Below are positions 5,798-13,053 of a stretch of 20,004 nucleotides of DNA, piece after piece. The notes beneath the pieces were generated by a model. It ran no database searches. It saw only the letters and a list, made by a program, of their open reading frames with translations, and was not told the DNA's origin. The stretch is from a virus. Made by a program: the position numbers and the translations under genes. The stretch is from the IMG/VR virus record IMGVR_UViG_3300003937_000230, positions 1 through 20,004 of that record; one strand, 5' to 3'. How positions within the stretch are numbered: position 1 is the first letter of the stretch; each line of letters begins with the position of its first letter.

Positions 5798-6010
5798 ATG
5801 ACACTGACTACTAAGTTCAAGAAAGATATCCAAACCTTAAAAGGTGCGGTAAATGGAGAATTCTTCCTGGATGTGAAGAATCCGAAACTTCTCAAAAAGG
5901 TCCGTCGTTATTATGAAAATATTGGTGTTGTCTTTTCAGGCGATGCTCTTGATGATTATGATATTTTGATGGAACAAATCTCTGTCGATCTTGAAGCAGT
6001 AGAAGCATGA
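5798..6010 (+). CDS. Small hypothetical protein, first gene after an early promoter
   Basis: 70 residues, mixed charge: MTLTTKFKKDIQTLKGAV, then FFLDVKNPKLLKKVRRYYENIGVVFSG and an acidic helical end. No membrane segment or cysteines. It has its own consensus promoter at 5746 and overlaps the next gene by four bases (ATGA at 6007), so the two form an operon. Early host takeover is a plausible setting, but no function is recognisable. Confidence 0.75.
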   Translation: MTLTTKFKKDIQTLKGAVNGEFFLDVKNPKLLKKVRRYYENIGVVFSGDALDDYDILMEQISVDLEAVEA

Positions 6011-6249
6011 AAGTTCTTCTAGAACGTTTCCCGTATCGTTATGTTGAGTGTGGCACATTGGAAATCAATGGTATGCCAGACTATCGCATTCAGAAAGCAA
6101 ATACCTGGTCAAAGAGATATAGTGATATGTATCTCCTTGATAATAAAATGCAACTTCTGACTGCGATAGATGACTTTGAGTACACCAAATGGTTAGATCC
6201 AGATGGTGTACCTTGTTATACTAAAGACTCGGTAAGTCGTGTAAACTAG
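6007..6249 (+). CDS. Small hypothetical protein, second gene of the early pair
   Basis: 80 residues, rich in Tyr, Trp and Asp: KVLLERFPYRYVECGTLEI, then IQKANTWSKRYSDMYLLDN and a C-terminal DDFEYTKWLDPDGVPCYT. Probably a compact soluble alpha/beta protein. The ATGA overlap with the previous stop indicates translational coupling. No family recognised. Confidence 0.75.
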   Translation: MKVLLERFPYRYVECGTLEINGMPDYRIQKANTWSKRYSDMYLLDNKMQLLTAIDDFEYTKWLDPDGVPCYTKDSVSRVN

Positions 6250-6280
6250 TCCTGGTGGAGTCATTAGACCCTTTTAAAAA

Positions 6281-6290
6281 CTAAATAAAT
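6281..6290 (+). promoter_or_regulatory. T4-type late promoter
   Basis: CTAAATAAAT at 6281-6290 matches the CTAAATA late-promoter form seen in T4-like cyanophages (the counterpart of T4 TATAAATA). It lies about 23 bases before ATG 6313. No -35 element is expected for this class. Confidence 0.65.
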
Positions 6291-6312
6291 CAAGAGTTAA
6301 TTATTAATCACT

Positions 6313-6555
6313 ATGGCAACCAAAGGAACAGCAGCAAAGTCTGCAAGCGGCGCATCGATGTCAAAGTATGATGTCGAAGTCGAATCAAGACTTCAGGCGC
6401 TGGAAGAAAAAGCACATACTTTATCTGGAGGTGATGGAAATGCATCTGGAATGGAGGCAAAACTTGATGCTCTCATTGAGGCATTAAATCAGTGTCCTGC
6501 AGTTACAGAAAATTTTCCAAAAGATTCTGAAGGCAACAGAAGAATTAGTCTTTGA
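6313..6555 (+). CDS. Small Ala/Ser-rich protein with a short coiled-coil segment, probably late
   Basis: 80 residues. A low-complexity N-terminus (Thr, Ala, Ser, Gly) leads to a helical stretch EVESRLQALEEKAHTL and a second one MEAKLDALIEALNQ with heptad-like Leu and Ala spacing, then a polar tail. The late promoter at 6281 suggests a virion or assembly role; that is inference. The tandem-hairpin RNA element starts right at its stop codon. Confidence 0.75.
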   Translation: MATKGTAAKSASGASMSKYDVEVESRLQALEEKAHTLSGGDGNASGMEAKLDALIEALNQCPAVTENFPKDSEGNRRISL

Positions 6556-6662
6556 TAAGGTTTCTTGCTTTTCCCAAGAGCAAGTGGTGCGGATGGAGGA
6601 AACTCCCGCCCTGTTTCTTGCTTCAGGTTAAAGAGCAAGTGGCGTGCATGAAAGACCTTATG
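6554..6662 (+). ncRNA. Structured RNA leader with duplicated hairpins upstream of gmd (candidate wcaG-type cis-regulatory RNA)
   Basis: Two copies of a motif: TTTCTTGCTT (6561 and 6614) followed by AGAGCAAGTGG (6577 and 6632). Each copy folds as CTTGCTT/GAGCAAG (stems 6564-6570/6578-6584 and 6617-6623/6633-6639). Between them GGAG-GAAA-CTCC (6595-6606) forms a tetraloop hairpin. ATAAGGT near the 5' end can pair with ACCTTAT at 6655-6661 to close the whole element. A terminator (6663) and then gmd follow, the layout of a riboswitch. The published wcaG RNA motif is known from cyanophages upstream of exopolysaccharide and light-induced genes, so this is the leading candidate; I could not compare to the Rfam model. 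It might also be an independent small RNA. Confidence 0.5.
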
Positions 6663-6690
6663 AGGACGGTTGCATAAACCGTCCTTTTTT
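6663..6690 (+). terminator. Rho-independent terminator directly upstream of gmd
   Basis: GGACGGTT (6664-6671) pairs perfectly with AACCGTCC (6677-6684) around a GCATA loop, followed by TTTTTT (6685-6690). It lies 26 bases before the gmd start. It either ends transcription of the upstream small gene or serves as the switchable part of the RNA leader. Within it TTGCAT (6671) with TATAGT (6693) at 16-bp spacing could be a weak promoter for gmd. Confidence 0.88.
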
Positions 6691-6716
6691 AGTATAGTGT
6701 AAAAAACAGATATAAT

Positions 6717-7724
6717 ATGAAAGTCGCTCTAATCACGGGGATTACTGGTCAAGATGGTTCATATCTAGCAGAATTGTTGCTTGAGAAAGGATATGAGGTC
6801 CATGGTATTGTGAGACGTAGTTCTTTGATTAATACTCATAGAATTGACCATATATTCAAAGATATTGAATTGCATTATGGAGATTTAACAGACTCTACTA
6901 ATGTGGTTAGTATTATTAAAAAAGTTGAACCCGATGAAATCTATAACCTTGCTGCTCAGAGTCATGTGAAAGTGTCGTTTGAACTTCCTGAGTACACTGG
7001 CAACGTTGATGGACTTGGAACGCTTCGTATTCTTGAGGCAGTTCGTCTTTTAGGAATGGAAGATAAAGTGCGTATTTACCAAGCATCTACATCCGAAATG
7101 TTTGGTAAGGTTCAAGAGATTCCTCAAAAAGAAACTACTCCATTTTATCCACGATCGCCATATGGATGTGCAAAGGTTTATGCGTATTGGTTGACGAAGA
7201 ACTATCGCGAGTCCTATGGAATTCACGCAGGTTCTGGTATTCTTTTCAATCACGAATCTCCACGTCGTGGCGAAACTTTTGTTACTCGTAAGATTACGAT
7301 TGCTCTGAAGAACATTGCAGAAGGAAAGTGGAATACTCTTTCTCTTGGCAATCTAAATTCTTTACGTGATTGGGGTCACGCAAGAGACTTTGTTGAAGCA
7401 ATGTGGATGATGCTTCAACAGGAGAAAGGAGATGATTATGTTGTATCTACAAATGAACAACATTCTGTTCGTGAGTTTGTAGAAAAGTGTGCCCCTTACT
7501 TCAATATGAATATTGAGTGGCACGGTGAAGGACTTGAAGAAGTTGGTATAGATACTATCTCGGGTAAAACTATTGTCAAAGTTAATGAGAAGTATTTCCG
7601 TCCAGCAGAAGTAGACACACTTCTTGGAGACTCAACAAAAGCAAGAGCAGTTTTGGGTTGGTATCCCAAGACATCATTTGATCAACTAGTGGAGGATATG
7701 TGTGAGAATGAAGAAGGGATCTAG
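6717..7724 (+). CDS. gmd: GDP-mannose 4,6-dehydratase
   Basis: Converts GDP-D-mannose to GDP-4-keto-6-deoxy-D-mannose, the first step to GDP-L-fucose and GDP-D-rhamnose. 335 residues, close to the family's usual ~345-370. Extended short-chain dehydrogenase fold: NADP-binding GITGQDG at 8-14, then the R-R-S-S signature ([10 protein letters not shown] 31-40), catalytic STSEMFG at 124-130 (Thr125, Glu127), and YGCAK with Tyr149 and Lys153; [10 protein letters not shown] follows, typical of Gmd. The residue order equals E. coli Thr132/Glu134/Tyr156/Lys160. Start ATG 6717 has no good ribosome-binding site and lies next to TATAAT. It overlaps fcl by 23 bases, so the two enzymes are probably made together. 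Downstream users include Fcl and perhaps the Rmd-like protein at 16987. Confidence 0.96.
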   Translation: MKVALITGITGQDGSYLAELLLEKGYEVHGIVRRSSLINTHRIDHIFKDIELHYGDLTDSTNVVSIIKKVEPDEIYNLAAQSHVKVSFELPEYTGNVDGLGTLRILEAVRLLGMEDKVRIYQASTSEMFGKVQEIPQKETTPFYPRSPYGCAKVYAYWLTKNYRESYGIHAGSGILFNHESPRRGETFVTRKITIALKNIAEGKWNTLSLGNLNSLRDWGHARDFVEAMWMMLQQEKGDDYVVSTNEQHSVREFVEKCAPYFNMNIEWHGEGLEEVGIDTISGKTIVKVNEKYFRPAEVDTLLGDSTKARAVLGWYPKTSFDQLVEDMCENEEGI

Positions 7725-8664
7725 AATCTTTGTCGCAGGACATAAAGGACTTGTTGGTTCTGCTATTATTAGACAGTTGGAGACTGCAGGACATACTAAT
7801 ATCTTGACGGTTGATAGGTCGGAGGTTGACCTTACAAATCAGAGAGAAGTAAATAAATGGTTCAAAACGCATGAACCGAAGTATGTCTTTAATGCTGCTG
7901 CTAAAGTGGGTGGTATCATTGGTAATCAAAATCATAAGGCAGAGATGATTTATCAAAATCTTATGATTGAAAGTAACTTGATTGAAGCTGCATATCGTAA
8001 CGGGTGTAAGAAGTATTTGTTCCTGGGGTCTTCATGCATTTATCCAAAAGAACCTCAACTGCCAATCACTGAAGATCAGTTGATGACTGGTAAACTTGAA
8101 CCCACCAATGATGCTTATGCGGTGGCAAAGATTGCTGGTATCTATCTCTGCAAATCTTATCGTCAGCAGTATGGATTCAACGCTATTAGTGCGATGCCAT
8201 GCAATCTTTATGGACCAGGAGATAATTATCATCCAGAAAACTCTCATGTTATTCCTGGAATGATTCGTAAAATTCATGACGCAAGAGATGACATTGGTTA
8301 CGATCTTGGTGGTCCATATTATAGGGGAGTAAGACTTTGGGGAGATGGTTCTCCTATGAGAGAGTTTTTATATGTTGATGACTTAGCAGATGCATGTATT
8401 CTTCTTATGAAAAAATATAATGAAGAAGAACCCATCAACATTGGATCTGGAAAAGAAATTTCTATTAAGGACCTTGCTGAAGTGATTGCTTCTGTGATTG
8501 GACTTGAAAGAGAAAATATTCATTGGGACACTTCTAAACCAAATGGAACAATGCGAAAGGTTATGGACGTATCAAAGATTAAAGAACTTGGTTGGAAACC
8601 GCAGGTCTCCTTTGATGATGGTATTAGAGTTGCCTATGGAGACTTTCTAACAAGATTTGGATAA
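7702..8664 (+). CDS. fcl: GDP-L-fucose synthase (GDP-4-keto-6-deoxymannose 3,5-epimerase/4-reductase)
   Basis: Takes the Gmd product to GDP-L-fucose. 320 residues, the usual length. GHKGLVGSA (13-21) binds [12 protein letters not shown] (109-116) holds the catalytic Ser and Cys; Tyr139 and Lys143 form YxxxK; E. coli Fcl uses S107, C109, Y136, K140. AAKVGGI after the second strand is typical. GTG 7702 has GGAGGA six bases upstream; ATG 7708 (two residues shorter) fits the E. coli alignment slightly better, so the exact start is open. Overlaps gmd by 23 bases. A strong terminator follows, which ends the gmd-fcl unit. Confidence 0.95.
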   Translation: MRMKKGSRIFVAGHKGLVGSAIIRQLETAGHTNILTVDRSEVDLTNQREVNKWFKTHEPKYVFNAAAKVGGIIGNQNHKAEMIYQNLMIESNLIEAAYRNGCKKYLFLGSSCIYPKEPQLPITEDQLMTGKLEPTNDAYAVAKIAGIYLCKSYRQQYGFNAISAMPCNLYGPGDNYHPENSHVIPGMIRKIHDARDDIGYDLGGPYYRGVRLWGDGSPMREFLYVDDLADACILLMKKYNEEEPINIGSGKEISIKDLAEVIASVIGLERENIHWDTSKPNGTMRKVMDVSKIKELGWKPQVSFDDGIRVAYGDFLTRFG

Positions 8665-8670
8665 TACTGT

Positions 8671-8695
8671 AGGGGTTGCGTAAGCGCCCCTTTTT
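8671..8695 (+). terminator. Rho-independent terminator after fcl
   Basis: GGGG (8672-8675) and TGC pair with GCG and CCCC (8684-8690) around a GTAA loop with one bulged T, followed by TTTTT (8691-8695). It separates gmd-fcl from the rest of the cassette. Confidence 0.82.
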
Positions 8696-8698
8696 CTG

Positions 8699-8709
8699 TA
8701 TAATAAATA
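8699..8709 (+). promoter_or_regulatory. Late-type promoter for the epimerase-glycosyltransferase block
   Basis: TATAATAAATA at 8699-8709 includes ATAAATA, the T4-type late form, and also TATAAT, a sigma70 -10. No good TTGACA is visible at the right distance, so a late promoter is preferred. It lies 22 bases before ATG 8732, which has ribosome-binding site AAGGAAAG. Confidence 0.6.
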
Positions 8710-8731
8710 TCGGGTAACAATAAAGGAAAGA

Positions 8732-9787
8732 ATGTCTGACTATAAAAAGACTGCACTGGTGTTTGGTGCAGGTGGATTTATTGGTTCACATATGGTTAAA
8801 CGATTACGCTCCGAAGGATACTGGGTGCGTGGTGTAGATCTTAAGCATCCTGAATATTCAGCATCTCATGCAAATGAATTTATTGTTGGTGACTTGAGAG
8901 ATGTTAATCTCGTAAAACGATGTGTTCGTTTTACTGGATATCTTGGAAATTTTTATAAAGACATTATAGATAAGTTTGCCGAACCTTTTGATGAGATCTA
9001 TCAGTTTGCTGCTGATATGGGTGGTGCAGGATTTGTATTCACTGGTGAGAATGATGCAGACATCATGCATAACTCTGTCACTATTAATCTAAATGTTCTT
9101 GAGGAACAACGTAAACTGAATGAAATTGTAAAGCAAAATAAAACTAAAATCTTTTACTCTGGATCAGCATGTATGTATCCTGAGTATGCTCAAGAAGAAA
9201 CAAACAATCCTGGACTGAGGGAAAATGATGCGTATCCAGCAGCACCGGACTCCGAGTATGGATGGGAGAAACTCTTCAGTGAGCGTCTCTACTTTGCTTA
9301 CAATCGCAACCATGGCATCCCTGTTCGTGTTGCTAGGTATCACAACATCTTTGGTCCTGAAGGAACCTGGGACGGTGGAAGAGAGAAGGCACCAGCTGCA
9401 ATCTGCCGTAAAGTCGCTTACCTCCCGGAGCAGGGTGGAGCAATCGAGGTGTGGGGAGACGGCTTACAGACTCGTTCCTTCTTGTTCGTTGACGAATGCG
9501 TTGAAGCAACTTACAGAATGATGCAATCAGACTTTATGGGACCGGTTAATATCGGTTCTGAAGAGATGGTTACTATCAATCAACTTGTAGAAACTGCTGC
9601 TAAAGTTGCAAATAAAAAAGTTACTAAGATTCATATTGATGGACCTCTTGGAGTTCGTGGGCGTAATTCTAATAATGATTTGATCCGTAAAGAACTTGGT
9701 TGGGATTATTCCCAAACTCTGGAGGAGGGAATTCGTTACACATATTATTGGATTTCTGAACAAATTCAACTGAAAGGTGGCAAATGA
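8732..9787 (+). CDS. gme: GDP-mannose 3,5-epimerase (GDP-D-mannose to GDP-L-galactose/GDP-L-gulose)
   Basis: Epimerises GDP-D-mannose at C3 and C5 to GDP-L-galactose; in plants this feeds vitamin C and cell-wall synthesis. 351 residues. GAGGFIGSH (12-20) binds NAD. Active-site residues are at the plant positions plus two: Cys147 in SACMYP (Arabidopsis C145), Tyr176 and Lys180 in YGWEK (Y174, K178), Lys219 in GGREKAPAA (K217). Also plant-like are ADMGGAGF, FHNI-like YHNIFGP, WGDGLQTRSF and GVRGRNSNN. A short insertion lies at about 61-85. Good ribosome-binding site AAGGAAAG. Overlaps the first GT11 gene by ATGA, so the epimerase product is a likely donor for it. A generic NAD-epimerase is the fallback. 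Confidence 0.88.
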   Translation: MSDYKKTALVFGAGGFIGSHMVKRLRSEGYWVRGVDLKHPEYSASHANEFIVGDLRDVNLVKRCVRFTGYLGNFYKDIIDKFAEPFDEIYQFAADMGGAGFVFTGENDADIMHNSVTINLNVLEEQRKLNEIVKQNKTKIFYSGSACMYPEYAQEETNNPGLRENDAYPAAPDSEYGWEKLFSERLYFAYNRNHGIPVRVARYHNIFGPEGTWDGGREKAPAAICRKVAYLPEQGGAIEVWGDGLQTRSFLFVDECVEATYRMMQSDFMGPVNIGSEEMVTINQLVETAAKVANKKVTKIHIDGPLGVRGRNSNNDLIRKELGWDYSQTLEEGIRYTYYWISEQIQLKGGK

Positions 9788-10641
9788 CGATTGGTTATAA
9801 CCGACTTGGATCTAATGGCAGACTAGGAAATCAAATGTTTCAATATGCTGCATTGCGTGGCATTACAACTCATCGTGGATTCGACTTTATGATTCCTCCA
9901 CCCGATGATAAGTATGAAGCAAACTATGGTTTGTTTGACTGCTTTAAGATGGGTAGTGTAAAACCAGAAAACTTTGGTTTTGTCCCTCACAACTTTACTT
10001 CATTTAAACTTCGTGAGTTTAATTTTCATGAGGAATTCTTTAATCAGTGTCCTGATGATAGTAATCTTGATGATTATTATCAAACTGAGAAATGGTTTAA
10101 GAACGTAGAAGATTTGATTCGTTCTGACTATACGTTCAAGGATGAGATTCTTAAACCTTGTAAAGAAATGATTGAAGGTGTTGGAGAATGTATTGCACTT
10201 CATGTTCGCCGTACTGATTATGTAAACCTTACAGACTATCATCCAGTTTGCTCTCTAGAATATTACGTTGCTGCTCTTGAAGAGTTTCCTGAGGACATGC
10301 CAGTTCTAATCTTTTCTGATGATATTGAATGGTGTGGACAGCAGGAAGTCTTCTCTAGTGATAGGTTTCTACTCTCTCAAAATGAGGAACGTTATGATCA
10401 TCTACATAAAGATGCTGATGGTCAAATGCGACATTCGCTGGTTCCCAATACAGACTTGTGTTTGATGTCATTGTGTAGTCACAATATTATCGCTAACTCT
10501 TCTTTCTCTTGGTGGGGTGCTTGGTTGAACAGTAACCCAGACAAGAAAGTTGTTGCTCCAGATCAATGGTTTGGACCTGCATCAGGTATTGATGATATTT
10601 CAGATCTTGTTCCTTCTGATTGGATTAGAAAACCGATATGA
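9784..10641 (+). CDS. Glycosyltransferase family 11 (alpha-1,2-fucosyltransferase type), first copy
   Basis: Inverting GT-B transferase that uses GDP-L-fucose in characterised members; GDP-L-galactose is a close analogue. 285 residues, the normal GT11 length. NGRLGNQMFQYAALRG (11-26) is the N-terminal family motif; HVRRTDY (140-146) is the GDP-binding HxRRxD; VLIFSDD at 174-180 and NSSFSWWGAWL at 238-248 are further family motifs. No membrane segment, so cytoplasmic. Overlaps both neighbours by ATGA. Paralogue of the next gene. The donor (fucose or L-galactose) cannot be told from sequence. Confidence 0.92.
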   Translation: MTIGYNRLGSNGRLGNQMFQYAALRGITTHRGFDFMIPPPDDKYEANYGLFDCFKMGSVKPENFGFVPHNFTSFKLREFNFHEEFFNQCPDDSNLDDYYQTEKWFKNVEDLIRSDYTFKDEILKPCKEMIEGVGECIALHVRRTDYVNLTDYHPVCSLEYYVAALEEFPEDMPVLIFSDDIEWCGQQEVFSSDRFLLSQNEERYDHLHKDADGQMRHSLVPNTDLCLMSLCSHNIIANSSFSWWGAWLNSNPDKKVVAPDQWFGPASGIDDISDLVPSDWIRKPI

Positions 10642-11441
10642 TTTTTTTAGATTATCTTGGTAAGATGGGGCAACTGGGCAATCAAATGTTCCAGTATGCC
10701 GCTCTCCGTGGTATTGCAAAGCATAAAGGATATGATTTTGGTATCCCAGATCATGATGAGTTAATTGTAGATGCTCTAGGAAATAGACTTCGTATTGAAT
10801 TGTATGTTCCTTTTAACTTACCGTATCTAAAAAATAAAGGAGTAACTTCTTCTGAACAAATTGTTCAGGAGAGGTTTTTTGAGTTTGACCAACAACTCTT
10901 TGATGAACTTCCAGATGGAGTGAGTATTACAGGTTACTTTCAAACAGAAAAATACTTCTCACATATTAGAGATGAGATCTTAGAAGAATTTTCTTTTAAA
11001 GATAACATCATGGAAGAATGTAGTTCAGCATACGAATTGTGCTCTGAGTCTGTTGCCCTACATATACGTAGAGGTGATTTCTTAAGGAACAGTGGAAATC
11101 ATCATAATCTTTCACTCGATTGGTACGAAAAAGCACTGAAAGAGTTTGATGAGGATAGACAGGTAGTCATATTTTCTGATGATACAAAGTGGTGTAAAGA
11201 GCAATCGTTATTTGCAAGTGATAGATTTTTAGTTTGCGAAACAAACAGTTCATATCATGATCTTCATTTGATGACCAAATGTAAAGATTTTATCATTGCT
11301 AATAGCACATTCTCCTGGTGGGGTGCTTGGTTATGTGAGAACGAAAATAAAAAAGTTGTAGCACCTTCAGTATGGTTTGGACCAAATAATAAACATCACA
11401 ACATTAAGGACTTGTTCCCTGAAACTTGGACAGTATTATGA
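10638..11441 (+). CDS. Glycosyltransferase family 11 (alpha-1,2-fucosyltransferase type), second copy
   Basis: 267 residues, paralogue of the previous protein with the same motifs in order: MGQLGNQMFQYAALRG (10-25), HIRRGDF (142-148), VVIFSDD and NSTFSWWGAWL. The middle region, where acceptor specificity usually lies, differs: this copy has an extra ERFFEFDQQLFDELP-like stretch, the common form in bacterial GT11, and lacks the long HLHKDADGQMRH insertion of the first copy. It probably adds the same type of sugar to a different acceptor, or L-galactose versus L-fucose. ATGA overlap on both sides. Confidence 0.92.
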   Translation: MIFLDYLGKMGQLGNQMFQYAALRGIAKHKGYDFGIPDHDELIVDALGNRLRIELYVPFNLPYLKNKGVTSSEQIVQERFFEFDQQLFDELPDGVSITGYFQTEKYFSHIRDEILEEFSFKDNIMEECSSAYELCSESVALHIRRGDFLRNSGNHHNLSLDWYEKALKEFDEDRQVVIFSDDTKWCKEQSLFASDRFLVCETNSSYHDLHLMTKCKDFIIANSTFSWWGAWLCENENKKVVAPSVWFGPNNKHHNIKDLFPETWTVL

Positions 11442-12319
11442 AGCACGATCTAAAAAATGTAACTTTTATCATTCCACTTCAGATTGAAACTGATGATCGT
11501 TTAAGGAACATTATTCTTACAACATCCTTCCTTCTGAATACTTTTGATACTAATGTAATCATCAAAGAGGTTGATGAGGAACCTATATTCCAGCAGTGGG
11601 CTCTGCCTGTTATTAAACGTATCGTTGGTGATACAAGTGGACTGAACTATATTTTTGAAAAGCATAGTCGCAATGATGATGCTTTCCATCGCACTAAAGT
11701 CTTAAATGATATGGTGCTGCTGGCAGATACCAAAATTGTTGTTAATTATGACAGCGATATTATCTTGCCAGTGTCTAGTTATCTTGAGGCAGCAGAAAAA
11801 CTCAAGACTTGTGACGTTGTTTATCCATATCGTTTTGGTGAACGGGGCGAACGTAAAGTAAAATTGGATACTCAATTTGATAATAAACCTGCCATTGATA
11901 CCTTTGAACAACATCCAGAAATTAAAGCGTATCTTGAATCTGGTTATGATGAGAACGCATTAGATGGCAAATATTTTTACTATCCTCACCAACAAGGAGA
12001 AGGATGGGCAGAATATGGAATGGTTCAGTTCTTCAATAAGCAAGTCTATCTGGATGGATATCTTGAGAACGAAAACTTTATTGCATATGCTCCTGAAGAT
12101 GTAGAACGTCATCATCGTTGGACACTTCTAGGATATGATATTCAAAGAGTTGATGACTATGCTTATCACTTTGAGCATAAGAGGACACCAAACTCTTGGT
12201 TTAACAATCCATTTATGCAAAAGAATAATCAATTGTGGGAATATCTTAAGAATCTTTCTAAAGAAGAAGTAATCGAGTATTATGAAAACCAAGAGTATGT
12301 AAAGGAGAAACTGAAATGA
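11438..12319 (+). CDS. GT-A glycosyltransferase, galactosyltransferase-like
   Basis: 293 residues. KNVTFIIPLQIETDDRLRN begins a GT2-like Rossmann half; NYDSD at 103-107 gives the DxD metal site. A C-terminal segment FIAYAPEDVERHHRWTLLGY resembles the E/D-D-x-x-R region of the C-terminal galactosyltransferase domain, and HFEHKRTPNSW follows. It should transfer a hexose from a nucleotide sugar to a growing glycan in the cytoplasm. ATG 11438 overlaps the previous stop (ATGA); the upstream TTG 11426 is not needed. Donor and acceptor unknown. Confidence 0.8.
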   Translation: MKHDLKNVTFIIPLQIETDDRLRNIILTTSFLLNTFDTNVIIKEVDEEPIFQQWALPVIKRIVGDTSGLNYIFEKHSRNDDAFHRTKVLNDMVLLADTKIVVNYDSDIILPVSSYLEAAEKLKTCDVVYPYRFGERGERKVKLDTQFDNKPAIDTFEQHPEIKAYLESGYDENALDGKYFYYPHQQGEGWAEYGMVQFFNKQVYLDGYLENENFIAYAPEDVERHHRWTLLGYDIQRVDDYAYHFEHKRTPNSWFNNPFMQKNNQLWEYLKNLSKEEVIEYYENQEYVKEKLK

Positions 12320-13053
12320 CTTGGCACCTAGTCAATTATGCTGATGATAAGTTCAAACCACAGCAGGAGTTTTTGGAAAGAATTCATTCCGACAACTTCA
12401 ACATCATGTCATACAATCGTGAGTGGTTGGTTACTACAGATTTCTACAAAGATAATCAGAGTATTCTAGATGAAGAGCGTGGTGGTGGATGGTGGGTATG
12501 GAAACCCTTCGTTATCCTTGACGCACTATCAAAAGTAGAAGAGGGGGACTATGTTCTCTACTGTGACTGTGGAGATATGGTGTCTCCTGGCATTAAATCT
12601 TTTGTCGAGGGTACGTTGAGTGAAGATGAGTTCTGTCTTCTGTTGTTTGGGGGGAATAAGAATAAAGATTATACCAAGCGAGACTGTTTTGTTCTGATGG
12701 GTTGTGATGAAGCAGACTATTGGAATTCAAATCAACTTGAAGCAGGGGTGCAGGTATGGAAAAAAACTGAGCAGTCAGTAAATGTTATTACTGACTGGAT
12801 GAAGTATTGTATTGACCCTCGCATCATTAAAGATGACCCTAGCACTTTGGGTGAAGAGATGTCTTCTTTCAACGCACATCGCAATGATCAAAGTATCCTA
12901 ACTAATATTGCTATCAGAGAAGGTCTGAGCGTAAGTAACCAAGAGTTTAGAAACTTTATCGAATGTGACTATGACTATTGGTATGAACGTTACCCTGCTT
13001 CGGGATATGGAAGAGAAATTGATAGTTTCCTTGTAAGTGTTAAAGATGCATAG
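12316..13053 (+). CDS. Putative glycosyltransferase with WKP and DxG motifs
   Basis: 245 residues. GGGWWVWKP (56-64) and DYVLYCDCGDM (78-88), followed by AGVQVWKKTEQS and HRNDQSILTNIA, form a pattern I know from uncharacterised capsule and LPS glycosyltransferase-like proteins (G-x-W-x-WKP ... GDxxxYxDxG ... DQS). In that reading DCGD takes the place of the DxD metal site. No membrane segment. ATGA overlap with the previous gene; its end overlaps the next ATG by eight bases. Specificity unknown; family membership moderately sure. Confidence 0.7.
   Translation: MTWHLVNYADDKFKPQQEFLERIHSDNFNIMSYNREWLVTTDFYKDNQSILDEERGGGWWVWKPFVILDALSKVEEGDYVLYCDCGDMVSPGIKSFVEGTLSEDEFCLLLFGGNKNKDYTKRDCFVLMGCDEADYWNSNQLEAGVQVWKKTEQSVNVITDWMKYCIDPRIIKDDPSTLGEEMSSFNAHRNDQSILTNIAIREGLSVSNQEFRNFIECDYDYWYERYPASGYGREIDSFLVSVKDA

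Noticed and set aside
6595-6611. GGAGGAAACTCCCG resembles the conserved start of RNase P RNA (GAGGAAAGTCCGGGC).
   Set aside because: The region is only about 110 bases, lacks the other conserved blocks of RNase P RNA, and the GAAA sits in a simple GGAG/CTCC tetraloop hairpin.
6554-6690. Glutamine riboswitch or downstream-peptide motif, also common in marine cyanobacteria and phages.
   Set aside because: GGACGG at 6664 is a terminator stem and is not followed by the GAAGUAGG-type sequence I expect; the duplicated hairpins do not fit that motif.
6711-6716. TATAAT as the -10 of the gmd promoter.
   Set aside because: It touches the ATG, so transcription would begin inside the gene. A weak TTGCAT/TATAGT pair at 6671/6693 is more plausible.
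9225-9521. 98-codon + strand ORF inside the GDP-mannose epimerase gene.
   Set aside because: Out-of-frame shadow within a gene whose own frame carries all active-site residues.
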